Shown: positions 16,132 through 23,403, counted from the first letter of the stretch. The stretch: DNA of 23,769 nt from JBEKCP01 sp050014815 (GCA_050014815.1 JBEKCP010000069.1:1-23769), one strand, 5' to 3'. The notes: a model not told the origin generated them from the letters alone. Translations and numbers: made by a program.

Positions 16132-19100
16132 CCACTCCGTGGCTGCTCGACCTGGGCGACGCGGCGGATATCCGCATCGTCGGCGGCAAGGCGATGAACC
16201 TTGGCACGTTGTTGCGGGCGGGTTTGCCGGCGCCCGGCGGGTTCGTCGTGACCACGGCAACCTACCGCGCGGCGAAGGCCCACGGCGAGATGCCCGCCGA
16301 AGCGCGAGCCGGCATCCTTGAAGCCTATGCCCGCATGGGCCGGCCGCAGGTTGCGGTCCGCTCGTCGGCCACGGCGGAGGACCTCGCCGAGGCATCGATG
16401 GCGGGGCAGTACGGCACGCACCTCCGCGTGGAGGGCGACGAGGCCCTCTTGCACGCCGTCGAGTCGTGCTGGGCAAGCGTGGAGCGCCCCGGCACGCTGG
16501 CGTACCTGCGAGAGCACGGACTGGACCCCGCGTCGGTGGCGATGGCCGTGGTCGTCCAGTTGATGGTGCCTTCGGACGTGGCGGGCGTGGCGTTTTCGAC
16601 CGACCCGGGCACGGGCGCGGCGCCGGGCGTGGTGATCGAGGCCAGTTGGGGCCTGGGCGAAGCCGTCGTTTCCGGCCAGGTGCAGCCCGACACGTTTCGC
16701 CTCGATGCCGCCACCGGCCTGACGCTCGAAGCGCACATCTCCGACAAGGCGCTGTGGTATCCGCCGTGCGGGGTTGCGGGCAGGCAGCCGGTGCCGGCCC
16801 AGTGCCGCAAACTGCCCTGCCTGAATCACAGCCAGTTGCGCGAAATATGGGAGTTGTGCGGGAAGGTCGCGTCCCACTTCGGCCGCCCGCAGGACATCGA
16901 ATGGGGCATCGCCGGCGACAAACTCTACCTCTTGCAATCGCGGCCCATCACGACCATGGAGCACGCGGAGGATGCCCCCGCCGCGCTGGCACAGATCAAG
17001 GCCCAGGTGCAGGCGGCCGGGGCACTGGGGCGCGGGCCATGGGCGCTGCACAACCTCGGTGAAAGCGTGCCGCGCCCGACGCCGCTCACCTGGTCGGTGC
17101 TCCGGCGGTTCATGTCGGGCGACGGCGGGTTCGGCCGGCTGTACCGCATGGCCGGTTACGATCCCGGCGAGAAAGTGCGGACCGAGGGCTTCCTGGACCT
17201 CATCGGCGGACGCATCTACATGGACTGCAGCCGCGCGGCCGAAATGTTCGCGGCGGACTATCCGCTCGCTTACGACCTGGAGAAGCTGCGGCACGATCCG
17301 CAGGCGTCGCAGGAACCGCCGACGGTGACGGTGGGCAACGCCCGGCACCGGCTCCGCGCGGCCCGGCAGAGCACGGAGGTGCACCGGCGATTGGGCGAGC
17401 TGGCGGTTGACCTGGACCGCAAGTTGCGGGACCAGGAGTTTCCGCAGTTTGCCGCGTGGTGCGCGGACGAAAAGCGGCGCGGGCTTCCGGCGCTCAGCGG
17501 TCCCGAGTTGATTGCACTGTGGGAGGCGCGTGAGACGAAGGTCCTGGATGAGTTTGCGCCCCGCTCGCTCCTGCCGAGTTTTGTGGCCGGATGGGCGCTG
17601 GCCGAGCTCAAAAGTTTTCTCGCGGAGCACTGCTGGGATGACGAGACCGAAGTCCTGGCGAGCGAGTTGTCGGCGGTCGGGCCGCCGGATTTGACGTTTC
17701 AGGCCAACGCGGGCCTCTATTCCCTCGGCTGCGCACGCCGGACGCTGGACTCGTGGATGGCCCAGTACGGCCACCGGGGTCCGGCCGAGTTCGATTTGGC
17801 CGCGCCGCGCTGGCGGGAAATGCCCGATGCGGTCGCCACGCTCGCCAGGCAACTGGCGAGCGGGCCCGATCCGGCGTGCCGGCACGCGGAGTTCGGCGAG
17901 CGGGCGCAGGAACACCTGGCTCGCATCGACCGAATTCTCGCGCCGCCGCTGCGCGCCGCCCTCCGCGAACGCCTCGGCGCCGTGCACCGGTACATGGCCT
18001 TCCGCGAGGACGGCAAATACTACCTCATGCTCGGCTACGATCTGCTCCGCGACCTGGCACGGGAGGCCGGCCGGCGGCTGGAGATCGGCGACGGCGTGTT
18101 CTACCTGACCCGGGACGAGCTTCTCGCGGCGCTGCGAGCCGGCTTTGCGCCGGATGCGCCGATCGCGTCGCGCCAGCACGAGGCGAAGCTTTACGAGCGG
18201 CTCGATTTGCAGCCGGTGATTTCCGCGGACGGCGTGGCGACGCTCGGACAGGTCGAGACGCCGGCGAACACCGATCGCCTGCCCGCGTTCTCGATTTCCC
18301 GCGGCACCGCCACGGGGCCGGCGCGTATTCTTACCAGCCCGACAAACGCCGGCGATCTGGAGCGCGGGTACGTGCTGGTGGCGCCCTCGACCGACCCGGC
18401 GTGGACGCCGCTGTTCATCAATGCGTCGGCCCTCGTGCTGGAGTGCGGCGGCGCCCTTTCTCACGGCGCCGTGGTGGCGCGCGAGATGGGGCTGCCGGCG
18501 GTAGTGTTGCCGGGCGCGACGAAACTGCTCCAGGACGGCGAAACGATCATCGTGGACGGCGAGCGCGGCGCGGTGCTGCGGAACAGCGCGGCTCCCGCCG
18601 AGAGTGCCGAGCAGGACGCCGGCGACACGCACATTCCCGCGCCGCAGCTTCCTCCGCCGATGGGGCCGAAGGAACGCACAGGCGCGACGTGGCGGAATGC
18701 GGCCCTGGTGGCGTGGTCGGTCTATCTGGGCGGCGTTTTCCTGCTGCCGTCCACGTGGCTGCACGACCCGTCGCTGCGCCTGCTGGATGCGCTCTTCTGG
18801 CCGTTGGCGGCGGCGCTCGGCAAGCCCGCGGCCGTTGCGATCCTGGCGGGCGGGCTGGCTGTCGTGACGATGCTGCTGCAGGCGATTCTGACCGACAATC
18901 GCCGGCTGCTCGTGGCCAAGAAACGCTCGCAGGCGCTGCAAAAGCTTGCCGCGAAACTGCCGCAAGATTCGCCCCGCCGGGCGGCACTGGCCGCCGCGGC
19001 TGCGCCGGTTTCCGGACGTTTGCTCGCCGCGGCGATGCTCCCGATCGCGCTGCTGCTGGGGCCCATGGTGATGACGTTCGTATGGTTGCCGGCGCGGGTG

Positions 19101-19712
19101 GATCCGGCCGCGGCGAACGCCCCGCCGGGGAGCACGGTGGTCGTCAGCGCGCGAGTCAGCGGCGAGTACAACGGGCCGGTGACGATCTCCGTAGAGCCCC
19201 CGCTTGCGCTCCCGCCGGAATCGCCGGCGACGGTCACACCGCCGCCCATTCGCGATACGCTGGAGAAGCTCCGCGCCAAGTGGTCGAAGCCGACGGATCT
19301 TTCAGGGCAGCCGTGGGAGGTGCGCGCGGCGGCGGAACGGACGCGGAAGGAGTTGCTCGCGGATTTGAACGGCTTTCTCGACGGCGAGATCCCGCCGCGA
19401 GAAGTTGCCTGGTCGCTTGTTTCCAATTCGGACGTCGGCGGAACCTATCCGATGACCATTTCCGCGGAGGGCGCCCCGCCGCAAGCTGCCTCTGTCGTGC
19501 TGGGCGAGGAGATCCTGCCGGCTCCGCGCGAGGTGGAGTGCTCGCCGGACGATCCAATTCAACGCATCACGATCAAATATCCGAAGCCGAAAACGACGCC
19601 GACGTTCTGGAGGTTGCCCGGCACGGCGTGGGACATCGGTTGGCTGGGCGTCTATCTTCTTGTGTACTTGCCCATCATGCTGGCGGTGCGCTGGGCGCTG
19701 CGGATCGCGTAG
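16128..19712 (+). CDS. PEP-synthase/rifampicin-phosphotransferase-like enzyme fused to an EMC3/DUF106-like membrane domain
   Basis: 1194 residues; the ATG at 16128 lies behind AAGGAG and overlaps the stop of the propeller gene. Residues 1 to about 275 form the PEP/pyruvate-binding ATP domain: GGKAMNLGTLLRAGLPAPGGF, RSSATAEDL with R78, FSTDPGTG, and LYLLQSRPITTM at its end. Residues about 300-710 are a helical middle domain without a clear family. Residues about 720-825 are the phosphohistidine swivel domain, with GGALSHGAVVARE and the catalytic H779. The PEP-binding barrel of true PEP synthase is missing, the same three-part plan as in rifampicin phosphotransferases. After about 850 comes a membrane part: helices near 857-875, 902-922, 965-988 and 1169-1192. 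A charged stretch (LTDNRRLLVAKKRSQ) lies between helices 2 and 3, and an extracytoplasmic beta-rich insert lies at about 990-1165. The helix/charged-loop/helix order and the end GWLGVYLLVYLPI resemble DUF106/EMC3/TMCO1 proteins (Oxa1 superfamily). The substrate is unknown. Confidence 0.85.
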   Translation: MTTPWLLDLGDAADIRIVGGKAMNLGTLLRAGLPAPGGFVVTTATYRAAKAHGEMPAEARAGILEAYARMGRPQVAVRSSATAEDLAEASMAGQYGTHLRVEGDEALLHAVESCWASVERPGTLAYLREHGLDPASVAMAVVVQLMVPSDVAGVAFSTDPGTGAAPGVVIEASWGLGEAVVSGQVQPDTFRLDAATGLTLEAHISDKALWYPPCGVAGRQPVPAQCRKLPCLNHSQLREIWELCGKVASHFGRPQDIEWGIAGDKLYLLQSRPITTMEHAEDAPAALAQIKAQVQAAGALGRGPWALHNLGESVPRPTPLTWSVLRRFMSGDGGFGRLYRMAGYDPGEKVRTEGFLDLIGGRIYMDCSRAAEMFAADYPLAYDLEKLRHDPQASQEPPTVTVGNARHRLRAARQSTEVHRRLGELAVDLDRKLRDQEFPQFAAWCADEKRRGLPALSGPELIALWEARETKVLDEFAPRSLLPSFVAGWALAELKSFLAEHCWDDETEVLASELSAVGPPDLTFQANAGLYSLGCARRTLDSWMAQYGHRGPAEFDLAAPRWREMPDAVATLARQLASGPDPACRHAEFGERAQEHLARIDRILAPPLRAALRERLGAVHRYMAFREDGKYYLMLGYDLLRDLAREAGRRLEIGDGVFYLTRDELLAALRAGFAPDAPIASRQHEAKLYERLDLQPVISADGVATLGQVETPANTDRLPAFSISRGTATGPARILTSPTNAGDLERGYVLVAPSTDPAWTPLFINASALVLECGGALSHGAVVAREMGLPAVVLPGATKLLQDGETIIVDGERGAVLRNSAAPAESAEQDAGDTHIPAPQLPPPMGPKERTGATWRNAALVAWSVYLGGVFLLPSTWLHDPSLRLLDALFWPLAAALGKPAAVAILAGGLAVVTMLLQAILTDNRRLLVAKKRSQALQKLAAKLPQDSPRRAALAAAAAPVSGRLLAAAMLPIALLLGPMVMTFVWLPARVDPAAANAPPGSTVVVSARVSGEYNGPVTISVEPPLALPPESPATVTPPPIRDTLEKLRAKWSKPTDLSGQPWEVRAAAERTRKELLADLNGFLDGEIPPREVAWSLVSNSDVGGTYPMTISAEGAPPQAASVVLGEEILPAPREVECSPDDPIQRITIKYPKPKTTPTFWRLPGTAWDIGWLGVYLLVYLPIMLAVRWALRIA

Positions 19713-19839
19713 AACACTGGCCGCGAACCTTGAAACCAGCCTCCCAGTGCTCTGCCAGCCGTCGAGTGATGGGTGGCACGCCATTGGCGAGCAAACCGCA
19801 TCAACGCGAAGATCGAAGACAGCACGAGAACAAGGAAGC

Positions 19840-20349
19840 CTACCGCGGCGTGAGCGTGGCGACCATGCGGCGGCCGTGATGGACCGGCATGGCCTCGACC
19901 TTGGCCAGGTCGTCCAACTGGGCGATGACCTGGTCGATCACCCGCCGGCCCTCTTCCACGTGCGCCATCTCGCGGCCGCGGAAGATCACCGTCACGATGA
20001 CCTTGTTCTTCTGCGTGAGGAACTCGCGGGCCCGGGTGACCTTGACGTTGATGTCGTGCTCGCCGGTCTTCGGCCGCACCCGGATCTCCTTGATCTTGAT
20101 CTGGTGGGTGTGGCTTTTGTGCTGGCGTTTCTTCTGCTGGTACTTGAACTTGCCGAAGTCCATGATGCGGCAGACGGGCGGCCGCTCGGTGGGCGCCACC
20201 TCGACGAGGTCCAGGTTGACCTTGCGCGCCGCCTGGATCGCTTCGTCGGTGGTCATGATTCCCAATTGCGTCCCGTCGTCGCCGATCACTCGGACGGGCG
20301 TGACGCGAATCTGCTCGTTGATCCGCTGTTGCTTTTTCGGGGGTTCGAT
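19840..20349 (-). CDS. infC: Translation initiation factor IF-3, ATC start
   Basis: IF-3 binds the 30S subunit, prevents early joining of the 50S and checks the start codon. The conserved N-terminus INEQIRVTPVRVIGDDG begins upstream of any ATG, GTG or TTG. The first codon that fits is ATC at 20349, 9 bases after a perfect AGGAGG (20364-20359). Translated from there, the protein has 169 residues, the normal size. Starting at the GTG at 20289 would lose the first 20 residues, which belong to the conserved N-domain. No in-frame ATG, GTG or TTG was seen between 20350 and 20382. The linker and C-domain are clear (RIMDFGKFKYQQKKRQ, KTGEHDINVKVTRAREFL). infC genes are known to use rare AUU-type starts that IF-3 itself discriminates against, giving autoregulation. 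The gene is last in the thrS cluster; rpmI and rplT do not follow, and a convergent gene ends 127 bases away. Confidence 0.94.
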   Translation of the reverse strand: MEPPKKQQRINEQIRVTPVRVIGDDGTQLGIMTTDEAIQAARKVNLDLVEVAPTERPPVCRIMDFGKFKYQQKKRQHKSHTHQIKIKEIRVRPKTGEHDINVKVTRAREFLTQKNKVIVTVIFRGREMAHVEEGRRVIDQVIAQLDDLAKVEAMPVHHGRRMVATLTPR

Positions 20350-20364
20350 AGCCGGTGTCCTCCT
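20347..20364 (-). promoter_or_regulatory. infC ribosome site and ATC start codon
   Basis: AGGAGG (20364-20359), nine bases, then ATC (20349-20347). A strong Shine-Dalgarno paired with a near-cognate start codon is the arrangement through which IF-3 levels repress infC translation in model bacteria. That this operates here is inferred from the same arrangement. Confidence 0.75.
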
Positions 20365-20373
20365 GTTCGAAAG

Positions 20374-20457
20374 AGTTGTCAGTTGTCAGTTGTCAGTTGT
20401 CAGTCGCCAGTTGTCAGTTGGCAGTTGCAACGGACCACGGACAACGGACCACGGACG
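20374..20457. repeat. Twelve-unit heptamer array with two consensus types
   Basis: Eight units of AGTTGTC type (20374-20429: four exact, then AGTCGCC, AGTTGTC, AGTTGGC, AGTTGCA), directly followed by four units of ACGGACC type (20430-20457). The array lies upstream of infC, between it and the direct repeat at 20455-20492. The period stays 7 across the change of consensus. Confidence 0.88.
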
Positions 20458-20492
20458 TCATCCCTCAATACTCGCGTCCTTCGCGGCGTCCG
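20455..20492. repeat. 38-bp direct repeat, copy A
   Basis: Identical over 38 bases to 21095-21132 and in the same direction. It begins in the last heptamer unit and ends 18 bases before the stop codon of the toxin gene (read in genome coordinates). The two copies lie 640 bases apart and flank the toxin-antitoxin pair. Confidence 0.9.
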
Positions 20493-20510
20493 CCACTCAG
20501 GGTTCCATTT

Positions 20511-20852
20511 CTACGACAGGCTTTGTAGTTGTTTTGCGATGGCCTGGGCTGCGGCCAGATCGGCATCATCCAGTTTCCCAACTCTCTGGCCGATTCGGCG
20601 AACGTCACACGCACCCAACTGGAAGACTAAGGCGACGGACGTGGTGGTCAGGCCGTTGGTGGCAGTAGGCTCGACGCGGAGCGTGCCAGGAAAACGCATC
20701 GCGTCCCGACGAGAGGTGAGTGGGATGACGAGGATCGTCGGCAAGTGGGCAAAGCGCGCCGTGTCCTGCCAAACGATTGCAGGACGTCGGCCGCGCTGCT
20801 CCCGTCCGCCGCGGTCCGGTAATTCCACCCAACAAACATCCGCGTAGTTCAC
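20511..20852 (-). CDS. mazF: MazF/PemK-family toxin
   Basis: 113 residues, starting at a GTG whose bases overlap the antitoxin stop (GTGA at 20852-20849), so the pair is coupled. MazF toxins are sequence-specific mRNA endoribonucleases. The family pattern is present: WVELPDRGGREQRGRRPAIV near residues 8-27, then LVIPLTS, then SVALVFQLGACDVRRIG near 71-88, and a C-terminal helix with KLDDADLAAAQAIAKQL. It has the usual length. It lies between the antitoxin and infC on the same strand, within the direct-repeat bracket. The cleavage site cannot be read from sequence. Confidence 0.92.
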   Translation of the reverse strand: MNYADVCWVELPDRGGREQRGRRPAIVWQDTARFAHLPTILVIPLTSRRDAMRFPGTLRVEPTATNGLTTTSVALVFQLGACDVRRIGQRVGKLDDADLAAAQAIAKQLQSLS

Positions 20853-21043
20853 GGTGCAGCCTCAACGATCGCGGATGCCTCGTCGCGAACCTCCTGCCAC
20901 GCGGCCAGCTCGTCCAACAGTTCTGCGTCCAACCGCAAATACCACTCGATCGCTTCTCGCATCACAACCTCGACAGAGACCTGGCGATCCGCAGCCTTCT
21001 GCTCGATCGCCTTCTCCAGTTCTGGAGGTATGGTGACAGTCAT
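20849..21043 (-). CDS. Ribbon-helix-helix antitoxin of the MazF-like pair
   Basis: 64 residues, starting at the ATG at 21043 with GGGAGAG six bases before it; another ATG at 21058 would add five residues but has a weaker site. The N-terminus TVTIPPELEKAIEQKAADRQ has the pattern of an RHH DNA-binding fold (strand then two helices), as in CopG/MazE-type antitoxins. The acidic C-terminal half (ELLDELAAWQEVRDEAS) is the likely toxin-binding tail. It is encoded just before the toxin, overlapping by 4 bases. Antitoxin plus toxin are expected to repress their own promoter; an inverted repeat straddles the -10 box at 21083-21088. Confidence 0.88.
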   Translation of the reverse strand: MTVTIPPELEKAIEQKAADRQVSVEVVMREAIEWYLRLDAELLDELAAWQEVRDEASAIVEAAP

Positions 21044-21067
21044 CGCTTGCTCTCCCATCTTTCAACT

Positions 21068-21093
21068 CGCGGAACCAACTTCATTATACCGCG
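21068..21093 (-). promoter_or_regulatory. Toxin-antitoxin promoter with overlapping inverted repeat
   Basis: A perfect -10 TATAAT (21088-21083) lies about 40 bases before the antitoxin ATG; no good -35 is seen at 16-18 bases. It is bracketed by CGCGG (21068-21072) and CCGCG (21089-21093), an inverted repeat that could be the operator of the RHH antitoxin. The -35 region would fall within the direct repeat copy B. Confidence 0.5.
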
Positions 21094-21094
21094 A

Positions 21095-21132
21095 ACGTCA
21101 TCCCTCAATACTCGCGTCCTTCGCGGCGTCCG
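21095..21132. repeat. 38-bp direct repeat, copy B (overlaps the end of thrS)
   Basis: Identical to 20455-20492. Bases 21105-21132 encode the C-terminal GRREGREY and stop of ThrS; the remaining bases are intergenic. Thus a dispersed repeat now supplies the end of an essential gene. Confidence 0.9.
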
Positions 21133-23108
21133 GCGGGTGCGGCCGGGCCGGCGACGACCTGCCGGATGGTCTTCGCCTGGATCTCGGACTGGAGCCGCGC
21201 GACGGCGGCCTCCAGCGGCATGGCCCCGAGGTCGCCCTCCAGGCGGTCGCGGAGCGTGACCTGGCCGGTCTCGGCCTCGCGGCCGCCCAGCACGAACATG
21301 TAGGGGATGAGTTCCAACTGGGCGTCGCGGACCTTCGAGCCGATCTTCTCGGCCCGGTAGTCGCCCGAGACCCGCAGCCCCGCCAACCGCAGCCGCTCCT
21401 CGACGGCGCGGCCGTACTCCTCGACCTTCTGGCTGACGACCATCACGCGGGCCTGTTCCGGCGCCAGCCAGAGCGGAAACGCCCCCGCAAAATGCTCGAT
21501 GAGCATCCCCACAAATCGCTCGAACGACCCGAACGGCGCCCGGTGGATCATCACCGGCTGGTGCGGGCGGTTGTCCGCTCCGATGTATTCCAGTCCGAAG
21601 CGTTGCGGGCTGGGCAGGTTGTAGTCCAACTGCACGGTGCCCAATTGCCACTCGCGGCCGATGCAGTCGGCCACGACGAAATCGGCCTTCGGGCCGTAGA
21701 ACGCCGCCTCGCCCGGCTCGATCGAGAGGTTCGGCAGCTCCATCTCCCGGCACACCGCCTCCAGCGCCGCCTCGGCCCGCCGCCACGTCTCGGCGCCGCC
21801 GACGTACTTCTCGCTGGCCGGGTCGCCAAACCCCAGTCGCACCCGATAGTCGCTCAACCCCAGCGTCTTCAGCACGAACTGGGTCATCTCGATGCACCCG
21901 CGGAACTCGCCGGCCACCTGCTCCTCGGTGCAGAAGATGTGGGCGTCGTCCTGCGTGAACCCGCGGACCCGCGTCATCCCGTTGAGCTCCCCCGACTGCT
22001 CGAACCGGTGTACCAGCCCGAACTCCGCAATCCGCAGCGGCAGCTCCCGGTAGCTCCGCGGCTTCGAACGGTAGACGGCGATGTGGTGCGGGCAGTTCAT
22101 CGGACGCAGCAGGTACCGCTCGCCGTCGGGCATCTCGATCGGCGGGAACTGCACGTCCTTGTAGTACGGATAATGGCCCGAGGTCTCGTAGAGATGCACG
22201 TTGCCCAACACCGGCGTCGAGACCGGCTGGTAGCCGCGGCGGATCAATTCGTCGTAAAGGAAGTTCTCCAGGTGCCGGCGGACGATGGTCCCCTTGGGCA
22301 GCCAGAAGACGAGGCCCTGGCCGATCGACGGCTCGATCATGAAAAGCTCGAGCTGCTTGCCCAGCACGCGGTGGTCCCGCCGCTTGGCCTCCTCGACTTG
22401 TTTCAGGTAGTTCTCCAGGTCGGCCTTGCTGAACCAGGCCGTGCCATAGAGCCGCTGGAGTTGCTGCCGGCTGGCGTCGCCCTTCCAGTAGGCGCCGGCC
22501 ACGGAGAGAAGCTTGAACGCGGCGATCATGCCCGCGCCGGGTACGTGCGGTCCGCGGCACAGGTCGATGAACTCGCCCTGGCGGTAGAACGACACCGCGC
22601 CCTCGTCGGCCAGGCCCGTCTCCAGGTGCTCGACCTTCAGCAACTGCCCCAAGTCGCGGCAGAACTGGATCGCCTCCCGGCGGTCCATCTCGACACGCTC
22701 GAACGGCTCGTCCTCCCGGACGATCCGGGCCATCTCCTCCTCGATCCGCGGAAAATCCTCTTCCGAGAGCGAGTGCTCCATCTGGAAATCGTAGTAGAAG
22801 CCGTTGGCGACCGTCGGCCCGAACGCCAACTGAACGCCCTCGAACAGCCGCAGGACCGCCCGCGCCATCAAGTGCGCGCAGGAATGCCGCAGGATGTCCA
22901 GGGCCTCGGGGTCCTTGGTCGTGAGGAGCCGCAGGGCGACCTGGCCTTCTTCGGGCAGAAAAGCATCAGCCCCAATCACCTGGCCGTCCACCTGCGCCGC
23001 CACCGTCGCCTTCGCCAGGCGCGGCCCAATGTCGGCGGCAATATCCATCGGTCGAACCCGGCGAGAATACTCCAGAACGCTTCCGTCGGGCAGGTTGACT
23101 TTTAGCAT
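21105..23108 (-). CDS. thrS: Threonine-tRNA ligase
   Basis: Class II synthetase that charges tRNA-Thr and edits mischarged serine. 667 residues from the ATG at 23108 (MLKVNLPDGS, preceded by GGAGA); the frame runs further upstream without family similarity. Domains in order: TGS (about 1-60), editing domain with HSCAHLMARA near residue 73, catalytic core with RPMNCPHH (C339), QDDAHIFC (H390) and MIHRAPFGSFER (H522), whose spacing fits the three zinc ligands of E. coli ThrRS, and a C-terminal anticodon-binding domain with IGSKVRDAQLELIPY. The last residues after VVAGPAAPA are encoded by the dispersed 38-bp repeat. It is first in a cluster thrS, antitoxin, toxin, infC. Confidence 0.97.
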   Translation of the reverse strand: MLKVNLPDGSVLEYSRRVRPMDIAADIGPRLAKATVAAQVDGQVIGADAFLPEEGQVALRLLTTKDPEALDILRHSCAHLMARAVLRLFEGVQLAFGPTVANGFYYDFQMEHSLSEEDFPRIEEEMARIVREDEPFERVEMDRREAIQFCRDLGQLLKVEHLETGLADEGAVSFYRQGEFIDLCRGPHVPGAGMIAAFKLLSVAGAYWKGDASRQQLQRLYGTAWFSKADLENYLKQVEEAKRRDHRVLGKQLELFMIEPSIGQGLVFWLPKGTIVRRHLENFLYDELIRRGYQPVSTPVLGNVHLYETSGHYPYYKDVQFPPIEMPDGERYLLRPMNCPHHIAVYRSKPRSYRELPLRIAEFGLVHRFEQSGELNGMTRVRGFTQDDAHIFCTEEQVAGEFRGCIEMTQFVLKTLGLSDYRVRLGFGDPASEKYVGGAETWRRAEAALEAVCREMELPNLSIEPGEAAFYGPKADFVVADCIGREWQLGTVQLDYNLPSPQRFGLEYIGADNRPHQPVMIHRAPFGSFERFVGMLIEHFAGAFPLWLAPEQARVMVVSQKVEEYGRAVEERLRLAGLRVSGDYRAEKIGSKVRDAQLELIPYMFVLGGREAETGQVTLRDRLEGDLGAMPLEAAVARLQSEIQAKTIRQVVAGPAAPAGRREGREY

Positions 23109-23199
23109 ATTCTCCAGCTTGCCTGTGCGAACGCGACCACCGGAGGGGACATCGATACAAAGGACGTCCCCCGGGGCCAACGGGCTGCCAAGTGCCCTA

Positions 23200-23229
23200 A
23201 GTATAGGTTGTGCCGCCGGGGGATGGCAA
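23200..23229 (-). promoter_or_regulatory. Sigma70 promoter of thrS
   Basis: -35 TTGCCA (23229-23224), an 18-base spacer and -10 TATACT (23205-23200), each 5 of 6 to consensus. The transcript would start near 23193, leaving a leader of about 85 bases. That is too short for a T-box, and no T-box core was seen. Being the only good promoter seen upstream, it probably also serves infC. Confidence 0.6.
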
Positions 23230-23252
23230 GAGTGAAGGGGGGATATCTTGCC

Positions 23253-23297
23253 GGGGATTGTCCCGATTTTCGTGTCAGCGAAAATGGGACTGTCCCC
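23253..23297. repeat. Imperfect hairpin repeat upstream of thrS
   Basis: Arms 23253-23272 and 23279-23297 pair with two mismatches and one bulge around a 6-base loop. The right arm contains GGGACTGTCCCC. It lies between the divergent promoters of thrS and tRNA-Val. It lacks a T-run on either side. It looks like a dispersed palindromic repeat; only one copy is in the window. Confidence 0.6.
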
Positions 23298-23331
23298 CTT
23301 CCCCGATCATGCCCCCCCAGAAGTAGACCGA

Positions 23332-23360
23332 TTGACACTCGGAGGTCCTGGTGCCAGAAT
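23332..23360 (+). promoter_or_regulatory. Promoter of tRNA-Val
   Basis: Perfect -35 TTGACA at 23332-23337, a 17-base spacer and CAGAAT (4 of 6) at 23355-23360. The start would be near 23367, about 37 bases before the tRNA. Confidence 0.6.
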
Positions 23361-23403
23361 TGCGGTGTATAGCGTGGTCGGCCGGCAGGCGGCCGTAGCC
23401 CGG

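Noticed and set aside
16038..18965. Long minus-strand open frame opposite the phosphotransferase gene
   Set aside because: Shadow of the plus-strand gene, whose ATP and swivel motifs are unmistakable.
16128..19712. Rifampicin resistance as the function
   Set aside because: Only the three-part plan is shared; the middle domain is not recognisably the rifampicin-binding one and the membrane fusion argues for another role.
19713..19839. Terminator between the convergent phosphotransferase and infC genes
   Set aside because: Only a weak CACTGG/CCAGTG pairing is seen, without a T-run.
20374..20457. Repeat array considered as a CRISPR
   Set aside because: Units are 7 bases with no spacers; there are no cas genes.
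21040..22560. Second minus-strand frame within thrS
   Set aside because: Out-of-frame reading of thrS with no recognisable domain.
23109..23193. T-box leader upstream of thrS
   Set aside because: The leader from the best promoter is only about 85 bases; no T-box core or terminator is seen.
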